Assembly (NCBI RefSeq): GCF_001514115.1
Contig: NZ_KQ948454.1
Coordinates: 481,425-545,424 of the forward strand
Direction of reading: 5' to 3'
DNA length: 64,000 nt
From: Streptomyces olivochromogenes
GTDB lineage: Bacteria; Actinomycetota; Actinomycetes; Streptomycetales; Streptomycetaceae
A program made the position numbers and the translations under genes. The notes under the pieces are model-generated. The model was not told the DNA's origin. It searched no databases and worked only from the letters and a program-made list of their open reading frames with translations. Shown here in pieces: positions 52,474 through 60,541 of the stretch (the stretch's first letter is position 1; the number at the start of each line of letters is the position of its first letter).

Positions 52474-53175
52474 ATGCGATCTGCCCGCATGCTCCTCGCC
52501 GCCGCGACGGCCACGGCCGCCCTCGCGATCGGTGCACCAGGCGCCCTCGCCGCCACGGCGGGTGACGGGGGCCACGACGACTCTTCCTACAGCAAGGAGC
52601 AAGACAAGGAGAGCAAGCACGGCAAGCCGAACGGGGGTGTGCACGCGGGTGGCGGAGCTCTTACCGCCGTGCGTGGTGAAGACTCGAGCGGCAACGACTC
52701 CGGCTCCGGCCGCGGCAAGGGCGACTCGGACTCCGGTGGTGGCAAGGGTGACGACTCCGGCTCCGACCACGGCAAGAAGGGCGGCTCCGACCACGGCAAG
52801 GGCGACGACTCCGGCTCCGAGCGCGGCGGGCCCCGCGGCGGCATGCACACCGGCGGCGGTGCCCTCAGCGCCGTGCGCAGCAGCGGCGACGACTGGAACA
52901 AGGACGACGAGAAGTTCGACCCGGAGACCTACAAGGACAAGGGCGACAAGGGCAACGACGACTCGGGTTCCGGCCGTGGCAAGGGCGACTCGGACTCCGG
53001 TGGCGGCAAGGACGACTCGGACTCGGGGCGCGACAAGCCCCGCGGCGGCATGCACACGGGTGGCGGTGCGCTCGCCACGCCGGGTACGACGGCCGGTGGG
53101 CTGGCGGCCCTGGCTCTCGCCGGTGCGGGCGTCTACGTGGTGCGCCGCAAGCGTGCGGCGCACGGCCTGTCCTGA
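52474..53175 (+). CDS. Repetitive low-complexity surface protein
   Basis: This 233-residue protein has a signal peptide (RMLLAAATATAALAIGAPGALA), then a hydrophilic Gly/Ser/Asp/Lys-rich body with three copies of GG(M/V)H(T/A)GGGAL. The C-terminal end is GALATPGTTAGG then a hydrophobic helix (LAALALAGAGVYVVRR) and a basic tail, as in sortase substrates, but LATPG replaces the usual LPxTG/LAxTG. A class F sortase gene follows after 139 nt. It probably decorates the wall or hyphal surface. Confidence 0.82.
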   Translation: MRSARMLLAAATATAALAIGAPGALAATAGDGGHDDSSYSKEQDKESKHGKPNGGVHAGGGALTAVRGEDSSGNDSGSGRGKGDSDSGGGKGDDSGSDHGKKGGSDHGKGDDSGSERGGPRGGMHTGGGALSAVRSSGDDWNKDDEKFDPETYKDKGDKGNDDSGSGRGKGDSDSGGGKDDSDSGRDKPRGGMHTGGGALATPGTTAGGLAALALAGAGVYVVRRKRAAHGLS

Positions 53176-53314
53176 TCCATGCCTGACGACATAGCAGCCC
53201 GGGCCGCCTCCTGCGCACAGCGTGGCGGCCCGGCTGGTTGCCCCCGTGCCGCGCCGGCTCCGCCGCCGTAATCCAGTGAGTTGTCCCGTACGTGTTCCAG
53301 TGAGGTGGTGCCCG

Positions 53315-53992
53315 ATGGCATCCCGGTTGTCCTCCCCTGTCGAGCCCCAGTCCGTGACGCCGCTCCAGGGCGCGCGGTCCGGCGTGCCGTTGTACGTGTG
53401 GTGCGCCGGAATCCTGGTCCTGGCGCTGAGCCTGTTCGGCGGCCACGGCCGGCCCGCCGACCCCTCCTCCGCCTCCGGCAAGCCGCACGGCGCGGCGGCG
53501 CTCGCACCGTCGTCCTCGGCCCGGCCGCCGGGCAAGCATCTGCCGCGGTCCGAGCCGACGCGGCTGCTCATCCCGAAGATCGACGTGGACGCCCCGTTCA
53601 CCGAACTGTCCGTCGACGAATCGGGCAAGCTCCAGCCTCCGGAGGCCGACGACACCAACCTGGTCGGCTGGTACGCCAAGGGCGTGTCCCCCGGTGAAGC
53701 GGGTGCCGCGATCATCGCCGGTCATGTCGACACGACGACCTCTCCGGCCGTCTTCGCCGACCTCAGGGAGTTGCAGATGGGCGACCGGTTCACCGTGAAG
53801 AGGGCCGACGGGCGCAAGGCCACGTTCGTGGTCGACGACGCCGACACGTTCGCGAAGGACGACTTCCCCGACAAGCGCGTGTACGCCGACACCCGCGACG
53901 CCGAGGTCCGGCTGATCACCTGCGCCGGCGACTACGACCATTCGGCGAAGGACTACACCGAGAACCTGGTGGTCTTCGCCCACCTCGTCTGA
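53315..53992 (+). CDS. Class F sortase
   Basis: About 225 residues from ATG 53315 (GAGGTGG site). After one N-terminal membrane helix (VPLYVWCAGILVLALSLF) comes a sortase beta-barrel with the catalytic His (IIAGHVDT), Cys (RLITCAG) and a later region DYDHSAKDYTENLVVFA, where Arg/Asn would complete the site. TRLLIPKIDVDAPFTELSVD is typical of class F. It would attach the adjacent surface protein, or others, to the wall. Confidence 0.88.
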   Translation: MASRLSSPVEPQSVTPLQGARSGVPLYVWCAGILVLALSLFGGHGRPADPSSASGKPHGAAALAPSSSARPPGKHLPRSEPTRLLIPKIDVDAPFTELSVDESGKLQPPEADDTNLVGWYAKGVSPGEAGAAIIAGHVDTTTSPAVFADLRELQMGDRFTVKRADGRKATFVVDDADTFAKDDFPDKRVYADTRDAEVRLITCAGDYDHSAKDYTENLVVFAHLV

Positions 53993-54011
53993 CCTCACGG
54001 ACCCTGACGTG

Positions 54012-54761
54012 TCAGGGGCCCGGGACTCCGTGCTCGCGCAGGGGCCCGACGCGCCAGCCGTGCGTCTCGCAGGTGTCGAGGACGCGGGGCAGGGCGGCGA
54101 GGGTGGTGCGCCAGGAGTCCGGGGCCGAGGTGCAGTCGGAGTCGTGGAGCAGGATGGTGCCGCCGCCGGACAGATCGCGGGTGACGGTGCGGTGGACGGA
54201 GTCCGGGGTGGCCCGTCCGCGCCAGTCCTCGCCCCAGGCCGTCCACAGCGTCGGGGTCAGCCCGAGGCGGCGGCAGGTGAGGTGGGCGGCGGTGTTCATC
54301 ACCCCGTACGGCGGCCGGAACAGCGTGGGCGGGCGGCCGGTGACCTCGGCGACGGCGTCGCGGGCCCGGGCGAGGTCGTCGTACGTGGCGCGCGGGCCGC
54401 GCAGCAGCAGGGGGCGGTGGTGCCAGCCGTGGATGCCGATCTCGTGCCCGGCGGCGGCCATCTCCTTGGCCAGGCCGGGCGAGCGGGCCAGCATCGAGCC
54501 CAGCAGGAAGAAGGTCGCCCGGATGCCCCGGGCGTCCAGCAGTCGCAGGAAGTGCGGGGTGGAGAGGTGGTCGGGCCCGTCGTCGAAGGTGAGTGCGACA
54601 TGGTCGGGGCGGCCGCGGCCGGCGAGGCGGGGCATGGCCCGGTTGCGCAGCGGTCCGAAGGTGGAGATCACCGGCGCGGCGTGCGCGGCGGCGAGCGCGG
54701 GCAGGGCGATCGCCCCGGCCCGCCGAACGGTACGGGTCAACTGGCCCGGGTCTGACCTCAT
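54012..54761 (-). CDS. Polysaccharide deacetylase (CE4)
   Basis: About 249 residues from ATG 54761. The NodB motifs are intact: TFDDGP (motif 1), GHEIGIHGWHH (motif 2), FRPPYGV (motif 3) and LLHDSDC (motif 5). It would remove N-acetyl groups from a wall or surface polysaccharide. The N-terminus is a membrane anchor (RRAGAIALPALAAAHAA). The start overlaps the glycosyltransferase stop by 4 nt, so it is translated with it. A tight inverted repeat (54002-54017) overlaps its stop codon. Confidence 0.93.
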   Translation of the reverse strand: MRSDPGQLTRTVRRAGAIALPALAAAHAAPVISTFGPLRNRAMPRLAGRGRPDHVALTFDDGPDHLSTPHFLRLLDARGIRATFFLLGSMLARSPGLAKEMAAAGHEIGIHGWHHRPLLLRGPRATYDDLARARDAVAEVTGRPPTLFRPPYGVMNTAAHLTCRRLGLTPTLWTAWGEDWRGRATPDSVHRTVTRDLSGGGTILLHDSDCTSAPDSWRTTLAALPRVLDTCETHGWRVGPLREHGVPGP

Positions 54762-56305
54762 CGGTCGTCGTCCTCCAGGTAGTGGGTGAGCGCACCGAAG
54801 TGATGGCCGGGGGACTCCCCGTAGGCGTAGGCGAGCGGGGCGCCGACACCGAGGGAGAGGGTGGCCGCGACGGCGGCGACCATGAGGACCGTACGGCGCC
54901 GGGCCTGCCGTGACCTGGCGGCGAACCGCCCGGCAACGGGGAGGCGCAGCGCCTCGACCGGTACGGCGGTCGACGCGTCGGCCGGTACGGCGGTCGGGAG
55001 TCCGGACGCGTCGAAGTCGACGGCGGCCCGCGCGGCGACCGGCCGCCCAGGCCTCGCGGGCCGAACGCCGGCCCGGGGTCCGGGAGTCCCGGCGCGGCCG
55101 TCGGCCGGGCGGCGCTGGGACGGAATGGTGGCCGTGGACAGGTCCGGTGTCCCGGCGGGTAGCGCGGTCGGGGAACTCTGACGGCCCGGGCGTACGGCGG
55201 ACAGCGGGCTGTGGGCCATCGCGGTGACGGCCGGTACGGGACCGGGGGCCGTGGTGAACAGGGCCAGGCCCGCCTCGCGTTGCGCCCGGCCGCGCGGGCC
55301 GTGGAGGAGTTCGGTCAGGGTCGGCGCCAACCGGTCCGGCTCGCGGATCCAGGGGGCGAGGCCCGCCTCGTCGAGCGCGGCGGCGTTGGTCCGGCCGTGC
55401 CCGGGTATGCAGCGGTAGCTGACGACCGGGAGTCCGCCCGCGAGCGCCTCCAGCGAGGTGAGCCCGCCCGCGTTCTGCACGAGGACGTCGCACGCGTGCA
55501 TCAGGCCGGGCATGTCGTCCACCCAGCCGTGCACATGGGCGATGCCGTCCGCGCGCAGCCGTTCGGCCAGCGCGTGATTGCGCCCGCAGACCACGACCGG
55601 CAGCGCGACCCCGGTGCCGAGGATCTCCGCGGCGGCCTCCCGGACGGGCCCGACTCCCCACGAGCCCGCGACCAGCAGGGCGAGCGGTGTGTCCGGGGGA
55701 AGGCCGAAACGGGTGCGGGCGGCACGCCGTTCGCCCTCGTCGGCGGGGGTGAAGCGCGGGTCGGTCATCGGGCCGGTCACGGTGACGCCCGCCGCGCCCT
55801 GCTCGTGCGCCTGGGCGGCGGGTATCGCGTGGGCGGCAAGGTGGGCGTCGATGCCGGGCGCCACCCACAGGGAGTGGACGGAGAAGTCGGTGAGGTAGGT
55901 CAGGGCCGGTATCGCGAGCCGGCCGCGCAGCCGCAGGGCGCCGAGGACCTGGCTCGCTCCGGGGTAGGTCGAGACGACCGCGCGGGTGTCGGGGGTGACG
56001 GTGGCGAGGGTGCGTCGTTCGGCGCCGCGCAGCAGGGCCCGTACGGCGGGGTTGGGCCGTCGTTCGTGCTCGGTGGCGGCGTAGATGCGCTGGTAGCCCG
56101 CGGGGGCCCAGGTCAGCAGCCGGAGGTAGGCGCCGGAGAGCAGCTTTCCGATGCGGGCGGGCAGCAGGTCGAGGAAGTCGTGGCGGTCGACGAGGAAGCC
56201 CGCCGCCGTGAGGTGGCGGGTGAGTTCGGTGGCGGCGCCGTCGTGCCCGGCCCCCATGCTCGCGGAGATGACGGTGATGCGGGTGGGACTGTCGGAGTGG
56301 AGCAC
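54758..56305 (-). CDS. MGDG-synthase-like glycosyltransferase with C-terminal membrane tail
   Basis: This 515-residue protein opens with a GT28/MGDG-synthase-like domain: ISASMGAGHDGAATELTRHL and VVVCGRNHALAERLRADGI, then VQNAGGLTSLEALAGGLPVV (donor-binding). About residues 375-470 form a Pro/Arg/Ala linker, then one transmembrane helix (VLMVAAVAATLSLGVGAPLAYA) and a short tail ending ALTHYLEDDDR. The tail is unusual for this family. It might build a glycolipid or lipid-linked sugar on the membrane. The deacetylase is coupled downstream. Confidence 0.82.
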   Translation of the reverse strand: MLHSDSPTRITVISASMGAGHDGAATELTRHLTAAGFLVDRHDFLDLLPARIGKLLSGAYLRLLTWAPAGYQRIYAATEHERRPNPAVRALLRGAERRTLATVTPDTRAVVSTYPGASQVLGALRLRGRLAIPALTYLTDFSVHSLWVAPGIDAHLAAHAIPAAQAHEQGAAGVTVTGPMTDPRFTPADEGERRAARTRFGLPPDTPLALLVAGSWGVGPVREAAAEILGTGVALPVVVCGRNHALAERLRADGIAHVHGWVDDMPGLMHACDVLVQNAGGLTSLEALAGGLPVVSYRCIPGHGRTNAAALDEAGLAPWIREPDRLAPTLTELLHGPRGRAQREAGLALFTTAPGPVPAVTAMAHSPLSAVRPGRQSSPTALPAGTPDLSTATIPSQRRPADGRAGTPGPRAGVRPARPGRPVAARAAVDFDASGLPTAVPADASTAVPVEALRLPVAGRFAARSRQARRRTVLMVAAVAATLSLGVGAPLAYAYGESPGHHFGALTHYLEDDDR

Positions 56306-56360
56306 AGCGGATCAGCCTCCAGAGTGGTGAGGGCATGACGGGGGACGTCACCGACTCGCC

Positions 56361-56390
56361 GGAACAAAGGCGAAGGGAACAAAGGCGAAG
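56361..56390. repeat. 15-bp tandem repeat, two copies
   Basis: GGAACAAAGGCGAAG at 56361-56375 is repeated exactly at 56376-56390, between uppP and the glycosyltransferase gene. Confidence 0.85.
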
Positions 56391-56475
56391 GAAACGAACG
56401 CAGGGAGCGACCGAGGTCGCGGCCACCGGCGCCGGCGCTGCGGGCCGACTCGGCGGTGAGGTGTCGAGCACGCGA

Positions 56476-56520
56476 GCGTTGAGCGCTCAGGTGTTGAACA
56501 CTCAGGCGTTGAGCACTCCC
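56476..56520. repeat. 15-bp tandem repeat at the uppP end, three copies
   Basis: Units at 56476-56490, 56491-56505 and 56506-56520 share G(C/T)GTTGA(G/A)C(G/A)CTC(A/C). The middle one contains the uppP stop codon, and the last residues of UppP come from the third unit. Confidence 0.8.
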
Positions 56521-57347
56521 GCGCCCAGCAGCCCGAGAAGCAGCACGCCGACGACAATCCTGTAGATCACGAAGGCGTTGAAGGAGTGCTTGGCGACGAA
56601 CTTCAGCAGCCAGGAGATCGACGCGTAGGCGACGACGAAGGAGACGGCGGTGCCGACGGCCAGCGGTACGGCGCCCACCCCCGCGCCGACGGCGTCCTTC
56701 AGCTCGTACAGACCGGCGCCGGTGAGGGCGGGGATGCCGAGGAAGAAGGAGAGGCGCGTGGCGGCGACCCGGTCCAGGTCGAGGACGAGCGCGGTGGACA
56801 TCGTGGCGCCGGAGCGCGAGAAGCCCGGGAAGAGCAGGGCGAGGATCTGTGAACAGCCCACCAGCATCGCGTCCTTGAAGGTGGTGTCGTCCTCGCCGCG
56901 CTTGTGGCGTCCCATCTGGTCCGCCGCCCACATCGCGCCACTGCCGACGATCAGCGAGACGGCGACCACCCAGAGGGAGCCGAGTGCCCCGTCGATGAGC
57001 GGCTTGGCGGCGAGGCCCACGATCACGATCGGGACGGTGGCGTAGATGACCCACCACGCGAACTTGTAGTCGTGATGCTGCCGTTCCTCGCGGTCGCGCA
57101 GCCCCCGGCCCCACGCCGAGACGATCCGCACGATGTCCTTGAAGAAGTACACGAGCACGGCGGCGATCGCGCCGACCTGGATGACGGCGGTGAAGCCGAC
57201 CACGGCCGTGTCGTCGACCGGGATGTTCATCAGCCCCTCGGTGATCTTGAGGTGGCCGGTGGAGGAGACGGGGAGGAACTCGGTCACTCCCTCGACGACT
57301 CCCAGTACGACGGCCTGGCCGACGCTGATAACACTCATGGGATCCAT
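56502..57347 (-). CDS. uppP: Undecaprenyl-diphosphatase
   Basis: About 281 residues from ATG 57347 (an ATG at 57338 is also possible). It has eight helices and both signature motifs: EGVTEFLPVSSTGHLKI and FPGFSRSGATMSTAL. UppP recycles undecaprenyl diphosphate to the monophosphate for peptidoglycan and other envelope polymers, and can confer bacitracin resistance. It lies upstream of the glycosyltransferase/deacetylase pair on the same strand. Tandem repeats mark its 3' end. Confidence 0.95.
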   Translation of the reverse strand: MDPMSVISVGQAVVLGVVEGVTEFLPVSSTGHLKITEGLMNIPVDDTAVVGFTAVIQVGAIAAVLVYFFKDIVRIVSAWGRGLRDREERQHHDYKFAWWVIYATVPIVIVGLAAKPLIDGALGSLWVVAVSLIVGSGAMWAADQMGRHKRGEDDTTFKDAMLVGCSQILALLFPGFSRSGATMSTALVLDLDRVAATRLSFFLGIPALTGAGLYELKDAVGAGVGAVPLAVGTAVSFVVAYASISWLLKFVAKHSFNAFVIYRIVVGVLLLGLLGAGVLNA

Positions 57348-57430
57348 CTCTGCGGTGAACGGGGCGAGCACGTGTCCCCCGGGGCACGGGCGCACGGCGA
57401 CACATGGCAGACTCGGACCACGGCAGCATT

Positions 57431-57467
57431 TACACCGCCGTAGAAGCTCAAGTTTTACACGACTGTA
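57431..57467 (+). promoter_or_regulatory. Two BlaI/CopY-like operator half-site pairs
   Basis: TACACCGCCGTA (57431-57442) and TACACGACTGTA (57456-57467) resemble the TACA-N4-TGTA operators of BlaI/MecI/CopY regulators; the second is the better match. They are 25 nt apart and end 13 nt before the blaI-like start. Confidence 0.65.
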
Positions 57468-57479
57468 GAAGATGGACGG

Positions 57480-57893
57480 GTGAACGACAAACCCATGGGC
57501 CTCGATTCACGCGATTCACAGGCTCGGGGCTCCAAGCGGGCCAACGGCGAGCGGGAGTCCGAGATCCTCGGCGTACTCCAGCAGGCCGAGGCCGCGCTCA
57601 CCCCGGGCGAGGTCGCCGAACGGCTCGGGGGCGAGCTGACGTACAGCAGCGTGGTCACGATCCTCACCCGGATGCACACCAAGCAGCTGCTCACCCGCAC
57701 CCGGCGCGGACGGGCGTACGCCTACGCGCCCGTGACCGACGACCCCGGGTTCGCCGCCCGCCGGATGCGCACCGTGCTCGAGGAGCGCCCCGACCGCGAG
57801 GCGGTGCTCGCCCGCTTCGCCGACAGCCTGTCCGACACCGACGCGGACCTGCTGCGCCACCTGCTGGGACCCGACGCGGACCCCGACCGGTAG
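57480..57893 (+). CDS. BlaI/MecI-type repressor
   Basis: About 137 residues. The BlaI-type winged helix is present: ILGVLQQAEAALTPGEVAERL, LTYSSVVTILTRMHTKQLLTRTRRGRAYAY. A C-terminal dimerisation/cleavage segment follows (DREAVLARFADSLSDTDADLLRHLLG). It would repress its own operon and the M56 gene, and be inactivated by that protease on a cell-wall signal. GTG 57480 is used; an ATG at 57495 is an alternative. Confidence 0.9.
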   Translation: MNDKPMGLDSRDSQARGSKRANGERESEILGVLQQAEAALTPGEVAERLGGELTYSSVVTILTRMHTKQLLTRTRRGRAYAYAPVTDDPGFAARRMRTVLEERPDREAVLARFADSLSDTDADLLRHLLGPDADPDR

Positions 57894-57911
57894 GACAAGG
57901 AGCCCGCCCGG

Positions 57912-58916
57912 ATGCGTATCGCCGTCTATCTGCCGCTGCTGCTGTCCGTGATCGCGCCTCTCGGCGCCCGCCCGCTCTCCGAACGCTGCGAACCACGCCT
58001 GGCCACCTGGCTGCTCACCGCCTCCGCGCTGATCCTGGGCGTCGCGACCACCATCTCGCTGGGCCTCCTGGCGATCACCGGCCTGATAGGCGTCCCGTTC
58101 CTCGCCGGCCTCGGCCACTGGTCGGCCCGCACCGCGCAGATCAACGACCCCGCCGAACCGCCGGTCGCGCTCCTCGCCGGCCTCCTGCTCGGCGGCGCGC
58201 TGCTGACCGCGGCGCGGATGCTGTGGCGCCGGGCCCGCTCCATCGCCTCCGCCATCTGGGACGCCGCGTGCATGCCCACGCCGGACGGGCTCGTCATCGT
58301 CGAGGACGAGGCGCCGGACGCGTACGCGCTGCCGGGGCTGCCGGGGCGGGTCGTCGTCTCCACCGGCATGCTGCGCACCCTGGACAAGGCCGAGCACGAC
58401 ATCCTGCTCGCCCACGAGCGCGCCCATCTCGCCGCCCACCACTATCTGTTCGTGGCCCTCGCCGGCCTGGGCGCCGCCGCCAACCCCCTGCTGCGGCCCT
58501 TCGCCACCGCCGTCACCTACACCGTGGAACGCTGGGCCGACGAACAGGCCGCCCGCGCCACCGGCGACCGCCGCCGGGTCGCCCGCGCGGTCGGCAAGGC
58601 GGCCCTGGCCGCCCACGGCGCCCCCGCGCCCCGCCTCTCCACCCTCGGATTCCGCGGCGTCCTCGGCCGACGCGGACCACTCGCCGGCGCGGGCCCGGTC
58701 CCCCGCCGGGTCGCCGCCCTCCTCGCCCCGCCCCTCACCCGCCGTCCGGGGCTCACCCTCGTCACCACGGCGTGCCTGGCCCTCACCATGGTGTCGACCG
58801 TCGCCGCCACCCACGACCTGCACGACCTCCTCGAAGTGGTCGGCATCGCCGACCACCACGGCCCGCACCACCTCGACCCGGACAGGTCGAACCACACCGC
58901 CTCGCCCTTCGGCTGA
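57912..58916 (+). CDS. M56-family BlaR1-like metallopeptidase
   Basis: This 334-residue membrane protein has HEXXH as HERAHLAAHHYLF near residue 172, several helices around it and a late ERWADEQAARATG Glu as metal ligand. M56 proteins (BlaR1/MecR1) sense wall damage or antibiotics and cleave BlaI. It has no penicillin-binding sensor domain, so another cue would act. It follows the BlaI-like gene by 18 nt with AAGGAG upstream of ATG 57912. Confidence 0.9.
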   Translation: MRIAVYLPLLLSVIAPLGARPLSERCEPRLATWLLTASALILGVATTISLGLLAITGLIGVPFLAGLGHWSARTAQINDPAEPPVALLAGLLLGGALLTAARMLWRRARSIASAIWDAACMPTPDGLVIVEDEAPDAYALPGLPGRVVVSTGMLRTLDKAEHDILLAHERAHLAAHHYLFVALAGLGAAANPLLRPFATAVTYTVERWADEQAARATGDRRRVARAVGKAALAAHGAPAPRLSTLGFRGVLGRRGPLAGAGPVPRRVAALLAPPLTRRPGLTLVTTACLALTMVSTVAATHDLHDLLEVVGIADHHGPHHLDPDRSNHTASPFG

Positions 58917-58990
58917 ACCGGCCCCTCGTACAGGACGGCCGGACAGGCCCTGGGCGTACGCTGAGAGAAAACGGGGAAAAGGGGCGGGCC

Positions 58991-59764
58991 ATGACGAGTC
59001 GTTTGCTGATGCCGTACCGACGTGCGGGAGGCGACCCGGTCGCCCCGGGGACCGAACCCGTACCCGGCTCCACGCGCCCCACCCCCATCCTCGACTGGAC
59101 CCACCCGACCGTCACCGCCCTCGTCGAGCGGATCCCCACCGAGGACACCGCCCGCGACTCACTCCGCGTGGCACACGGGATCATCGCGCGTGAGGTGCGC
59201 CCGGTGTACTCCGTGGACGACCTGCGGAGCACCTCGCGGACGCTGACGCTCGGGCGGGGCTCGTGCAGCCAGCGGATGGCGGTGCTGGAGGCCGTCGCAC
59301 GGGCCATCGCCGTACCCACGCGCGTGCGGGGCCTGCTCGTCGACGGAGTCTTCTGGTATCCACGCTTCCCCCGGCTCAAGCCGCTGGTCCCGGAACGGGT
59401 CCTGCTCGCGTGGCCCGAGTTCCTGCTGGACGGCGACTGGGTACCGATCGCCGAGCTGTTCGGAAGCCCGGAGGAGATGAGCTCGGCCTCCGGCGGCTTC
59501 ACCAACAAGGGTGGCGAGACCCTCTTCGACGCCGTGGCCCGTACGGCGGTCGACTGGGACGGCCACGCCGCCGCGAGCTGCGACGGCGGCCCGGGAGCCG
59601 TCTGCGACCTGTCCGGCCATCTCCGCCTCGACCTCGGTCACTTCACCTCCCGCGACGAACTCTTCGCCCGCCACGGCCAGACCCTGTGCCTCCCGGCCCG
59701 CACCCTCGCGGAGCCGGTGCTCGGTCGATGGGCCGCGGGAGGCCGGGCCGCCCGGCCCGCGTAG
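58991..59764 (+). CDS. Transglutaminase-like protein without the usual catalytic His
   Basis: This 257-residue protein has the Cys motif TLGRGSCSQRMAVLEAVARAIAVPTRVRGLLVDG of the transglutaminase/protease fold. The His motif, normally HAW...W.P, reads VLLAWPEFLLDGDWVPI, with His replaced by Leu. Without it the Cys-His-Asp triad is incomplete, so it may be a binding protein or use another residue. It sits 74 nt after the M56 gene. It probably acts in the cytoplasm, as no signal peptide is seen. Confidence 0.75.
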   Translation: MTSRLLMPYRRAGGDPVAPGTEPVPGSTRPTPILDWTHPTVTALVERIPTEDTARDSLRVAHGIIAREVRPVYSVDDLRSTSRTLTLGRGSCSQRMAVLEAVARAIAVPTRVRGLLVDGVFWYPRFPRLKPLVPERVLLAWPEFLLDGDWVPIAELFGSPEEMSSASGGFTNKGGETLFDAVARTAVDWDGHAAASCDGGPGAVCDLSGHLRLDLGHFTSRDELFARHGQTLCLPARTLAEPVLGRWAAGGRAARPA

Positions 59765-59864
59765 CGGCGGGCCGACGCTTCTTGTCGCATCCTTGACGCC
59801 CAAGTCATCAGAGACCCGTCAAGGCATGCTGCCTGCGACCTCCCCGGTCTCTACCGTCGGTCGT

Positions 59865-60428
59865 ATGGAACGCCGCAACCGCCGCGACAACGCGCGCACC
59901 GCGGTCGACGCACCGGCCCCGCCCTCGGCGGAAGTCGCGCGCGACCGCCTCTGGGCCCAGGACGTACGCAGTTCGATCCGCTGCGCGGCCGTGCTGCTCG
60001 CCCTTCTCCTCCTCATCGACTGGGGAGTCGGCACCCTCTCCGCGCCACGCGCCACCCTGTGGGCCGCGCTCGCGGTGCTGCTGTTTCTCGTGCTGTACCC
60101 CACCCGGGTCTCCGCGGGCGAGGGCTGGCTGGTCTCGCGCGGGCTGCTGCGCGCGCGGCTGGTCCGCACCGACCACCTGGTGTCGGTGCGCTGCCTCGAC
60201 GGAGTCGGCCAGCGGCTCGTACTGCGGGACACGTTCGGCGCGCGCGTCGAGATCGACCCCCGGGTCCTGGTCGCCAATCCGCCGCTGTGGCGCCGCCTCG
60301 ACGAGGACGCGCGCCTGTCCGCCCTGCGCTCCACGCTCTCGTGCGGGGAGACCGCGCTGCACCGCGTCTCGGAGCGGATCGACCGCGAGACGGCACTGAC
60401 GGTCTTCAAGGTGTCGGGGCTGGAGTGA
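59865..60428 (+). CDS. Membrane protein with PH-like domain
   Basis: About 187 residues from ATG 59865. Two transmembrane helices (IRCAAVLLALLLLIDWGVGTL and ATLWAALAVLLFLVLYP) precede a soluble domain (GWLVSRGLLRARLVRTDHLVSVRCLDGVGQRLVLRDTFGARVEIDPRVLVANPPLW), as in the bacterial PH-domain (DUF/bPH2-like) membrane proteins. Function is unknown. It is followed by the second KimA-like gene, 113 nt away. Confidence 0.75.
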   Translation: MERRNRRDNARTAVDAPAPPSAEVARDRLWAQDVRSSIRCAAVLLALLLLIDWGVGTLSAPRATLWAALAVLLFLVLYPTRVSAGEGWLVSRGLLRARLVRTDHLVSVRCLDGVGQRLVLRDTFGARVEIDPRVLVANPPLWRRLDEDARLSALRSTLSCGETALHRVSERIDRETALTVFKVSGLE

Positions 60429-60541
60429 GCGAGGGGTCGTGCGGAGCGGGACCCGTGCCCGCCCTCGCCGACCTGGTGAGGAGCGGCCCGGAGTGAGTGT
60501 CGGGCCCCCTCCCGGCCCCTCCCCCGGCTTACCCTCCGCCC

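Noticed and set aside
54002..54017. CCCTGAC-GT-GTCAGGG as a terminator
   Set aside because: The 2-nt loop is too tight for a stable RNA hairpin and it overlaps the deacetylase stop; it may be an operator or chance.
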